DNA of 64,000 nucleotides, taken from assembly GCA_963830775.1 (NCBI GenBank), contig CAWHNT010000047.1:62001-126000 (forward strand), in the 5' to 3' direction. Below the pieces are notes generated by a model, which was not told the origin of the DNA, did no database searches, and worked only from the letters and a program-made list of their open reading frames with translations. Positions 8,184 to 17,312 of this stretch are shown one piece after another. The translations under genes were made by a program, and so were the position numbers. Within the stretch, counting starts at the first letter, position 1, and every line of letters starts with the position of its first letter. This DNA comes from CAWHNT01 sp963830775 (GTDB lineage Bacteria > Pseudomonadota > Alphaproteobacteria > Geminicoccales > Geminicoccaceae).

Positions 8184-8933
8184 ATGGCGGTGATCAACGG
8201 AACGCCCGACGACGATCTCAACGACCGGAAGCTCAGAGGCACGGCCGACAAGGACACGATCAAGGGGTTTGCCGGCTTCGACGAGATCGTCGGCGAGGGC
8301 GGCAACGACCTCCTGATCGGCGGTGCCGACGGTGATTTCATCGACGGTGGGGCGGGGGTCGACACGGCGAGCTACGAGGGCTCGCTCCAGGCCGTGGCCG
8401 TGAACCTGCTCACCCGGTTCGCCGGCGGCGGCGATGCCGAGGACGACACGCTGGCCAGCATCGAGAACCTGAAGGGCTCCGGTCTCGGCGACAATCTCAC
8501 CGGCGACGACCGTGGCAACCGGATCGACGGTCTGGCCGGCAAGGACTTCCTCAGCGGCAAGGGCGGCAACGACAAGCTCTTCGGCGGCGACGAGACCGAC
8601 TTCATCTTCACTGGCAAGGGCCTCGACGAGGTCACGGGCGGCGGCGGGGCCGACCGGTTCGTCCTCTCCGACGACGAGGACCGCCGCGACGTGATCAAGG
8701 ACTTCAGCCGCAGCGAGGGCGACAAGATCATGCTGTTCGGCGATCCTTCCGGCTCGGCCTTCATCGGCAAGGGCCAGTTCACCGGCGGCGAGCAGGTCCG
8801 CTTCACCGTCTCCGGTGACAAGACCATCGTCGAGGCGAACTTCGACGGGGACCTTGCCGCGGACGTACAGCTGGAGCTGAGCGGCAAGATCAACCTCACC
8901 GCCGCCGACTTCTTCCTCAATTCACTCCTGTGA
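8184..8933 (+). CDS. RTX-type calcium-binding repeat protein, probable type I secretion substrate
   Basis: A 249-residue acidic protein with glycine-aspartate nonapeptide repeats (GGNDLLIGGADGDFIDGG, GKGGNDKLFGGDETDF) that form calcium-binding beta rolls. It ends in a serralysin-like C-terminal domain and a hydrophobic tail, the usual uncleaved type I secretion signal. I chose the ATG at 8184 because AAGGAG lies eight bases upstream; an in-frame start at 8094 would add 30 residues. No N-terminal signal and no linked TolC/HlyBD genes. The last 17 bases overlap the end of the convergent molybdenum hydroxylase gene. Confidence 0.85.
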   Translation: MAVINGTPDDDLNDRKLRGTADKDTIKGFAGFDEIVGEGGNDLLIGGADGDFIDGGAGVDTASYEGSLQAVAVNLLTRFAGGGDAEDDTLASIENLKGSGLGDNLTGDDRGNRIDGLAGKDFLSGKGGNDKLFGGDETDFIFTGKGLDEVTGGGGADRFVLSDDEDRRDVIKDFSRSEGDKIMLFGDPSGSAFIGKGQFTGGEQVRFTVSGDKTIVEANFDGDLAADVQLELSGKINLTAADFFLNSLL

Positions 8934-11105
8934 GACGGCTCAGGCCCTGCTCGTCAGACTCCTCGTTCTTGATCGGCAGGCGGCGGATGCGCCGGCCGGT
9001 GGCGGCGAAGATGGCGTTGCAGACGGCGGGTGCTATCGGCGGTGTGCCGGGCTCGCCGATGCCGCCCCACTTGGAACCGCCGGTGAGGGCCAGATGGGTC
9101 TCGATCCGCGGCGAGTCGGCGAGCCGGACCATCTGGTAGTCGTCGAAATTGCCCTGCTCGACGCGACCGTCCCGGATCGTGATCTCGCCATAGAGGGCCG
9201 CGGTCAGGCCATAGATCACGCCGCTCTCGATCTGCATGATCGCGGTCTGCGGGTTGACGACATGGCCGCAGTCGACCGCAGCCACCACCCGCTCGACCCG
9301 CACCCCGCCGTCCCCGTCGACCGCGACCTCCGCCACCTCGCCGACGATGGTGCCGAAGGCCTCGTGGATGGCGATCCCGCGGCCCTTGCCGGCCGGCATG
9401 GGCTGGCCCCAGCCGGCTTTCTCCGCCAGCGTATCCAGCACGTGCAGGAAGTCCGGCCGGTGCTCCAGCAGCTTGCGGCGGAACCGGTAGGGGTCCTCGC
9501 CCGCCGCATGCGCCAGCTCGTCGATGAAGCTCTCGACGGCAAAGGCGTTCTGCGAGCTGCCGACCGAGCGCCAGAACATCACCGGCACGTGCGTGTTCTT
9601 GAGCACGCACTCGGTGAGCTTGGCCGGCACATGGTAGGGCATGTTCTCCAGGCCCTCGACCGCTGCCGGCTCGACCCCGTTCTCGACCTTGCTGCGCCCG
9701 AGCGAGCGCATGATCGAGCCCACGGCCGTGCGCGCCTGCCACCCCGTCGGCATGCCGTCCGGCCCCAGCGATGCCCGGAAGCGGATCGCGGCCTGCGGCC
9801 GGTAGCGGTCCTGGCGGATGTCCTCCTCGCGGCTCCAGATCAGCTTGACCGGCCGCCCGATCGCCTTGGCCACCGTCACTGCCTGGACCAGCTCGTCGTT
9901 CATCGAACGCCGGCCGAAGCCGCCGCCGAGATAGCAGGTGTGGACCTCGACCGCCGCCTCGGGCACGTCCGCCGTCTTGGCCGCGAGCTTCAGCGCAGCC
10001 TCGGGGTTCTGCGTCCCCATCCAGAATCTCGACCCGGCCGTTCTCGACCCGGGCCGTGCAGTTGAGCGGCTCCATCGTGGCATGGGCCAGATGCGGCACC
10101 TCGTAGAGTGCTTCGACCACCCGGCCGTTCTTCAGGGCGGCCGCAACGTCCCCCTCCTCGCCCGCAACCACCGCCGGCCCATCCAGGGCCCGGCGATAAT
10201 CGTCCACGAACCGGGCGCTGTCGGTGCCGGCCCCCTCGCCATAGTCCCACTCGACCGGCAGGACCTTGAGCGCTTCCTGCGCCCGCCAGAACCGGTCGGC
10301 CACGACCGCCACGCCGCCCGGCACCGGCACCACCGCCAGCACGCCCCGCCGGCCCAGCACTGCCTTCTCGTCATAGGAGCGCAGCTTGCCGCCGAAGACC
10401 GGGCAGCTGGCGGCCGCGGCGTAGACCATGCCGGGCACCTGCACGTCGATCCCGAACTCGGCCTTGCCGGTGACCTTGGCCGGCACGTCCAGCCGCGGCA
10501 GCGACCTTCCGATCAGCGTGAACTGGTCCGGCGTCTTGATCGCTGGCTCGGCCGCCAGCGTGATCCCGGCCGCGTCCTTGGCGAGCTGGCCGTAGGTGAA
10601 GCTGCGGCCGCTGGCGGCATGGATCACCTGCCCGGCCCGGGCCTCGCACGTCGCCGGCCGGCACGCCCCAGCTCCGCGCCGCGGCCTCGACCAGCCGTGC
10701 GCGCGCACTGGCGCCCGCCTGCTGCAGGAACTCGCGCGAGCGGCGCACGGCGCTGCTGCCGCCGGTGGCGAGCCGCTTGTAGAGGCCGCCCTCGCGCACG
10801 TGCCGGTTGGCCGAGACATATTCGGCCTTCACCCGCTGCCAGTCGCAGCCCAGCTCCTCGGCCACGATCATCGGGATCGCGGTGAGGACGCCCTGGCCCA
10901 TGTCGGACTGGTGGACGCGGATGGTCACCGTCTCGTCGGGCTCGATGACGATCCAGGCATTGACCTCGGGCACGTCCTTCCCGGTCGCCCAGGGCTCAGG
11001 CGCGATCACGGCCGCCTCGGCCGGCAGGCTGAAGCCCAGCGCCATCCCGCCCGAGGCGGTGACGGACGCCACGAGGAAGGTGCGGCGGCTCAGGGTCGCG
11101 TGCAT
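8917..11105 (-). pseudogene. Molybdenum hydroxylase large subunit (IorB/aldehyde oxidase-like), frameshifted
   Basis: Three frames join to a protein of about 725 residues of the xanthine-oxidase family, closest in layout to isoquinoline 1-oxidoreductase beta. The N-terminus LSRRTFLVASVTASGG is a Tat signal peptide, so the enzyme would be exported folded. Later blocks include VHQSDMGQGVLTAIPMIVAE, HLAHATMEPLN, CYLGGGFGRRS and VDCGHVVNPQ for molybdopterin cofactor contacts. Frame changes near 10655 and 10020 break it. It pairs with the [2Fe-2S] subunit just upstream. Family enzymes hydroxylate aldehydes or N-heterocycles; the substrate is unknown. Confidence 0.85.
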
Positions 11106-11119
11106 GCTGCGTCCTCCCC

Positions 11120-11575
11120 TCAGCCGGCCATCGTGGTGGCGGCACGGTGGATCGCGGCCCGGATCCGCGGATAGGTGCCGCAGCGGCAGATGTTGATGAT
11201 GGCGGCGTCGATCTGCTCGTCGCTGGGTGACGGCACCTCGCTCAGGAGGGCTGCAGCCGCCATGATCTGGCCGGACTGGCAGTAGCCGCACTGCGGCACG
11301 TCCTCGGCGACCCAGGCCGCCTGGACGGGATGGCTGCCGTCCGGCGACAGGCCCTCGATCGTGGTCACCTCGGACCCGTCGAGGTTGCCGACCGGCACCG
11401 AGCAGGAGAGCATGAGCTGGCCGTCGACATGGACGGCACAGGCACCGCACTGCGCCTTGCCGCAGCCGAACTTGGTGCCCATGAGCCCGATCTCGTCGCG
11501 CAGGGCCCACAGGAGCGGCATCTCGGGCTCGACGTCGAGATCGTGGCGGCGGCCATTCACCGTCAGCGCAACCAT
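11120..11575 (-). CDS. [2Fe-2S] subunit of molybdenum hydroxylase (IorA-like)
   Basis: A 151-residue small subunit. The plant-type ferredoxin cluster motif CGKAQCGAC with a later Cys lies at about residues 39-60, and the second cluster domain has CGYCQSGQ and CRCGTYPRI. Such subunits carry electrons from the molybdenum centre of the large subunit to an external acceptor, often a cytochrome. I chose the start at 11575 because GGAGGG precedes it; a leftward alternative at 11593 is weaker. The stop lies 14 bp before the large subunit start, so the two form an operon. Confidence 0.9.
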   Translation of the reverse strand: MVALTVNGRRHDLDVEPEMPLLWALRDEIGLMGTKFGCGKAQCGACAVHVDGQLMLSCSVPVGNLDGSEVTTIEGLSPDGSHPVQAAWVAEDVPQCGYCQSGQIMAAAALLSEVPSPSDEQIDAAIINICRCGTYPRIRAAIHRAATTMAG

Positions 11576-11658
11576 GGCTACCCTCCACAGCACGGGTGTC
11601 TGGCCGTCGAGGATAGGCCCGGCCCCCTGTCGACCAAGGGGGTCCGGGCGGGTGCCTG

Positions 11659-12630
11659 CTATTCGAGCTTCACGCCTGCGTCATTGACCACCTTGGCCCA
11701 CTTCGCGATCTCGGCCGCGATGAACTGGCCGAACTCGGCCGGCGTGTCGCCCACCGGCTCGGCACCGAGATCGGCCATGCGCTGGCGCATCTCGGGCTCG
11801 CCAAGCGCCTGCACGATCGCCCCCTGCAGCCGCGTGACCACGGGCTCGGGCGTGCCGGCCGGGGCCAGGATGCCGAACCATGAGGTCGCGTCGTAGCCGG
11901 GCACCCCCGCCTCGGCGATGGTCGGCACCTCGGGCAGGGCCGGCGAGCGCTTGGCGCTGGTGACACCCAGGGCCCGGAGCTTGCCCGCCTTCACGTGCGG
12001 CAGCGAGGAGGGCATGTTGTCGAACATCATCTGCACCTGCCCGCCCAGGAGGTCCGTCACCGCCGGCCCGCTGCCCTTGTAGGGGACGTGGACGATGTCG
12101 GTGCCGGTCATCGCCTTGAACAGCTCGCCCGAGAGATGGATCGAGGTGCCGTTGCCGGAGGAGGCGAAGTTGAGCTCGCCCGGCTTCGCCTTCGCCAGGT
12201 CGATCAGCTCCTGCACCGAGTTGGCCGGCACCTCGGGATTGACCACCAGCACGTTGGGCACGCTGGCCACCAGCGTCACCGGGGCGAAGTCCTTGACCGG
12301 GTCGTAGGGCATCTTCGGGTAGAGGCTCGGGTTGATCGCGTGCGTGCCCACGGCCCCCATCAGGATCGTGTAGCCGTCGGGCTCGGCCCTGGCCACGAGG
12401 TCGGACCCGATATTGCCGCCTGCCCCCGGCCGGTTGTCGACCACCACCTGCTGCCCCAGGCTCGCTGTAAGCCGCTCGCCGACCAGGCGGGCCAGCACGT
12501 CCGTGGCACCGCCGGCCGCGAACGGCACCACGAGGCGGATGGGCTTGGACGGGTAGTCCTGGGCCTTGGCCGGGCCGGCCAAGGCGAGGCCGGCGACGAT
12601 GCCGACGGCGAGACGCGACGCGAGGCTCAT
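11659..12630 (-). CDS. Tripartite tricarboxylate transporter substrate-binding protein (Bug family)
   Basis: A 323-residue periplasmic protein with a signal peptide ending AKA at about residue 23 and mature start QDYPSKPIRLVVPFAAGGATD, the hallmark of Bug/TctC proteins. Further family features are DNRPGAGGNIGSDLVA and HVPYKGSGPAVTDLLGGQV. These proteins bind small carboxylates or aromatic acids for TctAB carriers, but no tctA or tctB is near, which is common for this family. It sits upstream of the molybdenum hydroxylase pair in the same direction, so the ligand could be a substrate of that enzyme (inference). Confidence 0.9.
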   Translation of the reverse strand: MSLASRLAVGIVAGLALAGPAKAQDYPSKPIRLVVPFAAGGATDVLARLVGERLTASLGQQVVVDNRPGAGGNIGSDLVARAEPDGYTILMGAVGTHAINPSLYPKMPYDPVKDFAPVTLVASVPNVLVVNPEVPANSVQELIDLAKAKPGELNFASSGNGTSIHLSGELFKAMTGTDIVHVPYKGSGPAVTDLLGGQVQMMFDNMPSSLPHVKAGKLRALGVTSAKRSPALPEVPTIAEAGVPGYDATSWFGILAPAGTPEPVVTRLQGAIVQALGEPEMRQRMADLGAEPVGDTPAEFGQFIAAEIAKWAKVVNDAGVKLE

Positions 12631-12765
12631 GGCGTGGCCCTCCCGGTTGTGCTCTTGTCGGCTGAGCTATCCCGCCGGCGGGCGATCGCCATGCGACCCC
12701 TTGGAACCACAGCCCAGGGGAGGGGTTTCCCCATGCATCGGCGGAATGACAAAGGACGAACGAGA

Positions 12766-13536
12766 ATGCTGCGCCCAGTGATGCTCCGCGGCCTGGCCGC
12801 GGCCGGCCTCTTGGTGATGGCATCGGCAGCGGCCCTGGCGGCGGACGAGATCCGCGTCAAGGGTGACAGCGTGAACCTGCGCGATGGCCCGAGCGAGGAC
12901 GCCAAGGTCCAGGACCGTGTCGGGCCCGGGGACGACCTGGTCCAGATCAAGCGCCAGGGCGACTGGTACAATGTCCGGGTCAAGAGCTCGGGCAAGGAAG
13001 GCTGGATCGCGGCGGCTCTGATCGAGACCAAGGCTGCGGAGCCCGAGAAGGCACCGGCTGCCGCCGATGGCGGCTCGGAAGGGGCCGGCCAGGTGGTGTT
13101 CCGCGAGGAGGGCGAGGCCTCCGTCTACGACGACAAGTTCCAGGGCAAGAAAACGGCCAGCGGCAAGCGCTTCGACCAGAAGCAGCCGCAGGCAGCCCAT
13201 CCCGATCTGCCGCTCGGCAGCCAGGCCACGATCGTCAACCCCGACACTGGCAAGAAGGTCGACGTCGAGATCGTCGACCGCGGCCCCTACGCCAAGGGCC
13301 GCGACCTCGACCTCTCCGAAGGTGCCGCCGCCAGGCTGGGGATCGGCAAGGACCTCAAGAAGGAGGGTGACGCCGACGTCCAAATCGAGGCCACCAAGGA
13401 CCAGGTCGAGCAGGCGATCGAGGATCCCGAGGACGTCGGCAAGGTCGAGAAGCAGCTGAAGAAGGCCCGCCAGTCGGCCGCCAAGGAGGGCACGCCGCAA
13501 CCTGCACCGGCACCGAAGCTCGAGGCGCCGCAATAG
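12766..13536 (+). CDS. Exported SH3-domain and RlpA-like double-psi beta-barrel protein
   Basis: A 256-residue protein. The ATG at 12766 is preceded by AAAGGA; an upstream ATG at 12733 would add 11 residues. A Sec signal peptide covers about residues 1-25 (ALA). A bacterial SH3 domain follows (VNLRDGPSEDAKVQ, WYNVRVKSSGKEGWIAA), then an RlpA-like barrel with GEASVYDDKFQGKKTASG, LPLGSQATIVNPDTGK and VEIVDRGPY, where the Asp of DRGP is conserved in lytic transglycosylases of the RlpA type. The tail is charged and low-complexity. Probably acts on peptidoglycan in the periplasm. Confidence 0.85.
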   Translation: MLRPVMLRGLAAAGLLVMASAAALAADEIRVKGDSVNLRDGPSEDAKVQDRVGPGDDLVQIKRQGDWYNVRVKSSGKEGWIAAALIETKAAEPEKAPAAADGGSEGAGQVVFREEGEASVYDDKFQGKKTASGKRFDQKQPQAAHPDLPLGSQATIVNPDTGKKVDVEIVDRGPYAKGRDLDLSEGAAARLGIGKDLKKEGDADVQIEATKDQVEQAIEDPEDVGKVEKQLKKARQSAAKEGTPQPAPAPKLEAPQ

Positions 13537-13959
13537 TCAGGTGACGGCAGAATGACACGTCGAGTGTCTCGGCGTCGAACGTGTTTGCTGTGAACAGATA
13601 CTAGTTCCAAAAACGTGCAATGATTACGACAGCAATATAGCTGCGCGGAGCGCAACTTGCATTATATCCGGATCCAGACTTCAGACGCGCGCAGGGGCTG
13701 TTCGGCGCAATGCATGACGCTAATCTGAGGCAAACGCTGCGCGGGTAGTTTCACCTCGGCACATGCCAGTTCGGACCCATGTCTTCTGCTAATATGTTAC
13801 CGAGAACTTTGTAACACTTACTTCCCATGTTCCAAGTTAGATGTCTAAGCAAAGCTGTCCTGTCACGTCTTAATTGCTTGCTGTTTGGAAACGTTCCTCG
13901 GCTATCTTTTTGTTGTGGTCCCGGATGCGTTCATAATCGATTTTGATCGAATCTCTAAT
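13537..13959. other. AT-richer intergenic stretch without a recognised gene
   Basis: About 420 bases clearly richer in A and T than the rest of the window. I see no convincing ORF, RNA gene or regulatory site. Together with the GIY-YIG gene region up to about 15490 it looks like acquired DNA. Confidence 0.6.
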
Positions 13960-14197
13960 TTAAAATGGATCGCGACATAATTTTGACCGTACCTTGTTGG
14001 TGGCCAAGGCTGCGCTTAAGCGAAAGTACTCCTTGTTGAAGCGGTACCGAGCAAGCTTGGCATGTACTTTCTGCTCGTCCTTTTTTGGATTCTGCAGCAG
14101 AATACAGCTTCAACCTCCCATTTGCCTACTGTGCCAGTTCCACTTAGAGCCTGGGCGCGGCGCGCCACACTCTGCGTAGTCATACCTATTTTAACTA

Positions 14198-14205
14198 TAT
14201 CTAGA
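14198..14205. repeat. Target site duplication, left copy (tatctaga)
   Basis: Eight-base direct repeat tatctaga touching the left end of the IS1595 element; the identical copy is at 15241-15248. Eight bases is the usual duplication length for IS1595. Confidence 0.9.
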
Positions 14206-15240
14206 CCTGATTGTCCATTTCACGCATCCGCAATGATGGCGTGGTAGGGCTGCGGGCTGGTGTGAACGGCGGCCCAGGCGAGGCGCTCGACGATGCTGTC
14301 GAGCTGGAAGCGGCGATTGAAGCGGTAGGCGAAGCTGGTCAGGTAGGTTTGGGCGTGCTTGGCGCTGACGTGATGGTAGGTGCCGGCGATCGCGGTCTTG
14401 ATGTTGCCCAGCGTCGTGTTCACCCACCGGAACGGGGTCCAGCGCGCGGCCCGCTTGCCCGAGCCCGTGACCATCGGGCGATGCGAGCAGCCAGCCTTCT
14501 CGACCGCGGGCCAGCAGGACAGACCGTCGCTGACGATCTCGCTGCCGGGTGCCAGATGGCACTTGGCCAGCCTCTTGATCTCCTTCTTGCGGAAGCCCTT
14601 GACCACGCTCAGCCGCAGCCGCTTGGGCCGGCGCTCGGGCGTGGTCTCGACCGCGGCCACGAAGGGCTGCTTGCCCGCAGCACCCCGGCCGCGCTTGCCG
14701 CCCGGCCGCTCGCCGCCGAGATAAGCATCATCGACCTCGACCCGGCCTTCGAGCTTGGGCTTCTCGGCCTCGCGGGCACCCATCGCCCGCATCAGCTTGT
14801 GCTTCATGAGCCAGGCGGTCTGCCGTTTGACCCCCAGCCTGCGCCCGAGCTCGATCGAGCTGATCCCGTTCTTGCTCTGGGTCAGGTGGTAGATCGCCTG
14901 GAACCAGGTGGTGAGCGGCAGCTTGGTGTCCTGGAACACCGTGCCGGCGGTCAGCCGCACCTGCCGCTTGCAGCGATTGCACTGGAACAGCTCGCGGGTC
15001 TTCAGCTGGCAGAACCTCTTGTGGCCGCAGGCCGGGCAGGTCAGCCCCTGGCGCCAGCGCATCTCGAACAGGGCCTTGCGGCAGGCCTCCTCGGTCCCGA
15101 ACCGCTCCCGGAACGTGGCCTCGCTCAGGCCCTTGAGCACACGCCGCAAGCCCGCCGCCATCACCATCCGCCCCCTCCGCCAGCCCCCAAAGCTCTGGAA
15201 ATCCTAGCTCATCAGAGGATGCGTGTCATGGGCAATCAGG
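14206..15240 (-). mobile_element. IS1595 family insertion sequence, complete
   Basis: A 1,035-bp element holding one transposase gene. The two ends, read inward, are cctgattgtccatttcacgc and cctgattgcccatgacacgc, an inverted repeat with few mismatches. It is flanked by perfect 8-bp target duplications. It is inserted inside the zinc-ribbon/GIY-YIG gene. The intact duplications and open transposase frame suggest recent insertion compared with the decayed IS elements nearby. Confidence 0.92.
14220..15167 (-). CDS. IS1595 family transposase (ISXO2-like DDE domain)
   Basis: A 315-residue intact transposase. The N-terminal zinc ribbon has CPACGHKRFC and CNRCKRQV at about residues 43-70, followed by a helix-turn-helix (SSIELGRRLGVKRQTAWLMK). 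The DDE/N catalytic core includes EVDDAYLGGE, IVSDGLSCW and the region FRWVNTTLGNIK. The length is normal for the family. It catalyses cut-and-paste movement of the element around it. It is the only mobile-element protein in the window with an unbroken frame. Confidence 0.93.
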   Translation of the reverse strand: MVMAAGLRRVLKGLSEATFRERFGTEEACRKALFEMRWRQGLTCPACGHKRFCQLKTRELFQCNRCKRQVRLTAGTVFQDTKLPLTTWFQAIYHLTQSKNGISSIELGRRLGVKRQTAWLMKHKLMRAMGAREAEKPKLEGRVEVDDAYLGGERPGGKRGRGAAGKQPFVAAVETTPERRPKRLRLSVVKGFRKKEIKRLAKCHLAPGSEIVSDGLSCWPAVEKAGCSHRPMVTGSGKRAARWTPFRWVNTTLGNIKTAIAGTYHHVSAKHAQTYLTSFAYRFNRRFQLDSIVERLAWAAVHTSPQPYHAIIADA

Positions 15241-15248
15241 TATCTAGA
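15241..15248. repeat. Target site duplication, right copy (tatctaga)
   Basis: Right copy of the 8-bp duplication flanking the IS1595 element. Collapsing both copies into one restores the reading frame of the interrupted gene. Confidence 0.9.
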
Positions 15249-15452
15249 TGGTGTGAGTTGGACATGACATAGACCAGACCATTGACTGGTCGGGTGCGGA
15301 GCACCTGCTTATCACAAGTCGGGCATATGACCTTTTGGGTAGTGGAAGATACCACTGTCCGCAATGGCACTCCACAGCTGGGATTTGGGCATTTCATCTC
15401 GAAGTAAAAAATATCCATGACTGGAGTAGCAGTCTGTTGCTCAGCCTATGTA

Positions 15453-16271
15453 TCAACCTATGGTAGAATTCTGCCTTATGAAGGGTGAAAAGTGGCAAGT
15501 GTTCGGAAGCTCCGGGGCGCAGACCGGGCGACCGATCTCCGGCATCGGCAGCACCCGCACCTCGATCCCGTAGGCAGCGCTCAGGCGCTCGGTCGTCAGC
15601 ACCTCGGCCGGTGGGCCAGAGGCCGTGAGCCGTCCGCCATGCAGCAGCAGCACGCGGTCGGCGCAGAGGAAGGCGTGGTCCGGCTGGTGGGTGGTGAAGA
15701 GGACGGCGAGACCGGCGGCGGCCAGTGCCCGGATGCGGCCCAGGACCAGCATCTGGTTGCCGAGGTCGAGGCTGGCGGTTGGCTCGTCCATGAGCAGCAC
15801 CCGCGGCTCCTGGGCCAGGGCCCGGGCCAGCAGCACGAGCTGGCGCTCGCCGCCGCTGAGCTCGGGCAGCGGGCGCGGTGCCAGTGCCTCGACACCAAGG
15901 GCCTTGAGCGAGCGCAGCGCCACCTCCTCGTCCGCCGGACCCGGCTGGGCGAAGAGGCCGAGCCGGGCGGCCCGGCCCATGAGCACGGTCTCGCGCGCGG
16001 TATAGGGGAAGAAGAGGCCCACGCTCTGCGGCACCCAGGCGAGGCGCCGGGCACGCTCGCGGTCGGACCAGTGCCGCAGCGGCTGGCCGTCGAGCCGGAC
16101 CTCGCCCGCCTGGGGAGGCAGGAAGCCGAGCAGGGTGCGGATCAGCGTGGTCTTGCCGCCGCCATTGGGGCCGAGCAGGCAGGTCACCTCGCCCTCTGCT
16201 AGAGTGAGGCCGACGCCGCCGCCGACCCGGCGGCCCGGGTAGCCGAAGGCAAGGTCGACCGCCTCCAGCAT
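15453..16271 (-). CDS. Type II ABC importer ATP-binding protein (FecE/BtuD/MolC-like)
   Basis: A 272-residue ATPase with Walker A GPNGGGKTT at about residue 33, Q-loop WVPQSVGLFF, signature LSGGERQLVLLARALA, Walker B VLLMDEPTASLD and switch His in TTHQPDH. It energises the permease encoded immediately upstream; the stop and start overlap as TGATG. The last 15 or so residues run into AT-richer sequence and look unlike the family, so the original C-terminus may have been replaced where the island joins. Metal-chelate importers of this type carry siderophores, heme, cobalamin or molybdate. Confidence 0.9.
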   Translation of the reverse strand: MLEAVDLAFGYPGRRVGGGVGLTLAEGEVTCLLGPNGGGKTTLIRTLLGFLPPQAGEVRLDGQPLRHWSDRERARRLAWVPQSVGLFFPYTARETVLMGRAARLGLFAQPGPADEEVALRSLKALGVEALAPRPLPELSGGERQLVLLARALAQEPRVLLMDEPTASLDLGNQMLVLGRIRALAAAGLAVLFTTHQPDHAFLCADRVLLLHGGRLTASGPPAEVLTTERLSAAYGIEVRVLPMPEIGRPVCAPELPNTCHFSPFIRQNSTIG

Positions 16272-17287
16272 CAGGCGAAGGCGCGCGCGGTCCGCGCCAG
16301 GAGCCAGATGAAGACGGGGGCGCCGATCGCCGCGGTCAGGATGCCGAGCGGGACCTCGATCGCGGCGATGCTGCGCGCCAGCGTGTCCACGGCCACGAGA
16401 TAGCCGGCACCGAGCAGGGCGGCAGCCGGCAGGAGGCGGCCGAAGTCGGGCCCGACCAGAAGCCGGGCCGCGTGCGGGATCACGAGCCCGATCCAGCCGA
16501 CCACGCCGGCGATGGCGACCGAGGCCGCCGTGATCAGGGTCGCGGCAGTCACGACGGTGGCCCGCAGCCAGCGCGTGTTGACGCCCAGCCCGCGCGCCTC
16601 CTCCTCGCTCAGCGTGAGCAGGTTGACCTGCCAGCGCAGGAGAAGGAGCACGCCAAGGCCCAGGAGGATGGGCGGCGCTGCCGCCCACAGGTCGGCCGGC
16701 GTGGCGGCGGCAAGGCTGCCGAGGAGCCAGTAGGTGATGGCCGGGAGCTGGTCGTAGGGATCGGCCAGCACCTTGAGGAGGGCCACCGCCGCGCCCAGGA
16801 GCGTGCCGACGGCCACACCGGCGAGCACCAGCACCAGCAGCGGGTCGTGCCGGCGGACGGCGGCGGCGACGGCACCCACCGCCGCCACGGCCACGAGCCC
16901 GCCCAGGAACGCCATGCCCTCGATCGCCACCACCGGCAGGCGCAGGAAGATGCCCAGCACCGCACCCAGGCTGGCCCCGGCCGAGACGCCCAGGATGTCG
17001 GGCGAGACCAGGGGGTTGCGGAAGAGGCCCTGATAGGCGGCACCAGCAGCGGCCAAGGCGGCACCCACCGCGAGCGCTGCTCCCACCCGCGGCAGGCGGA
17101 TCTGCCAGATCACCGTCTCGGCGATCCCTGCCGAGCCCGGCTCCGCACCGGTGAGCTTGGCGGCCATGATCGCCAGCAGCTGCCCCGGCGTCACCGCCAC
17201 CGGCCCGATCACCGTCGCCGCCAGCACGGCTGCCACCAGCACCAGCACCGGAACGGCAATGCCGAGCCGACCGGATGCCAGGGTCAT
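16271..17287 (-). CDS. Type II ABC importer permease (FecCD/BtuC/MolB-like)
   Basis: A 338-residue polytopic membrane protein with about ten hydrophobic helices. Family blocks are LPRVGAALAVGAALAAAGAA followed by YQGLFRNPLVSPDILGVSAG at about residues 75-110, and VGWIGLVIPHAARLLVGPD near residue 265. The protein forms the homodimeric channel of FecBCD-like importers. Its binding-protein gene should lie just upstream but is broken by IS630 and IS701 insertions (18346-20762). The gene before that encodes a Mop protein, which suggests an oxyanion rather than a siderophore as substrate (inference). Confidence 0.92.
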   Translation of the reverse strand: MTLASGRLGIAVPVLVLVAAVLAATVIGPVAVTPGQLLAIMAAKLTGAEPGSAGIAETVIWQIRLPRVGAALAVGAALAAAGAAYQGLFRNPLVSPDILGVSAGASLGAVLGIFLRLPVVAIEGMAFLGGLVAVAAVGAVAAAVRRHDPLLVLVLAGVAVGTLLGAAVALLKVLADPYDQLPAITYWLLGSLAAATPADLWAAAPPILLGLGVLLLLRWQVNLLTLSEEEARGLGVNTRWLRATVVTAATLITAASVAIAGVVGWIGLVIPHAARLLVGPDFGRLLPAAALLGAGYLVAVDTLARSIAAIEVPLGILTAAIGAPVFIWLLARTARAFA

Positions 17288-17312
17288 TGCGGCCCGGTCG
17301 TCGCCGGCACTA

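Larger units (their letters stand above)
13960..15418 (-). pseudogene. Zinc-ribbon plus GIY-YIG (T5orf172/MUG113-like) protein, split by IS1595
   Basis: The 5' part (15418 down to 15249) encodes a zinc ribbon with paired cysteines (CPNPSC, CPTC) and ends VNGLVYVMSNSHHLD. After removing the IS at 14206-15240 and one copy of the 8-bp duplication, the frame continues as IVKIGMTTQSVARRAQALSG and KWEVEAVF, the core of T5orf172/MUG113 GIY-YIG-like domains. A frame change near 14090 then gives NPKKDEQKVHAKLARYRFNK and EYFRLS, with a stop at 13960. The intact protein would have about 150 residues. The family is often phage- or defence-linked, but its role here is unknown. It has lower GC than its neighbours. 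Confidence 0.7.

Noticed and set aside
14211..15272. A 353-codon plus-strand ORF over the IS1595 element
   Set aside because: Antisense of an intact transposase and spanning both terminal repeats; not a gene.
15236..15418. A complete 60-residue zinc-ribbon protein
   Set aside because: Its stop codon lies inside the IS1595 element; the true frame continues on the other side of the IS.
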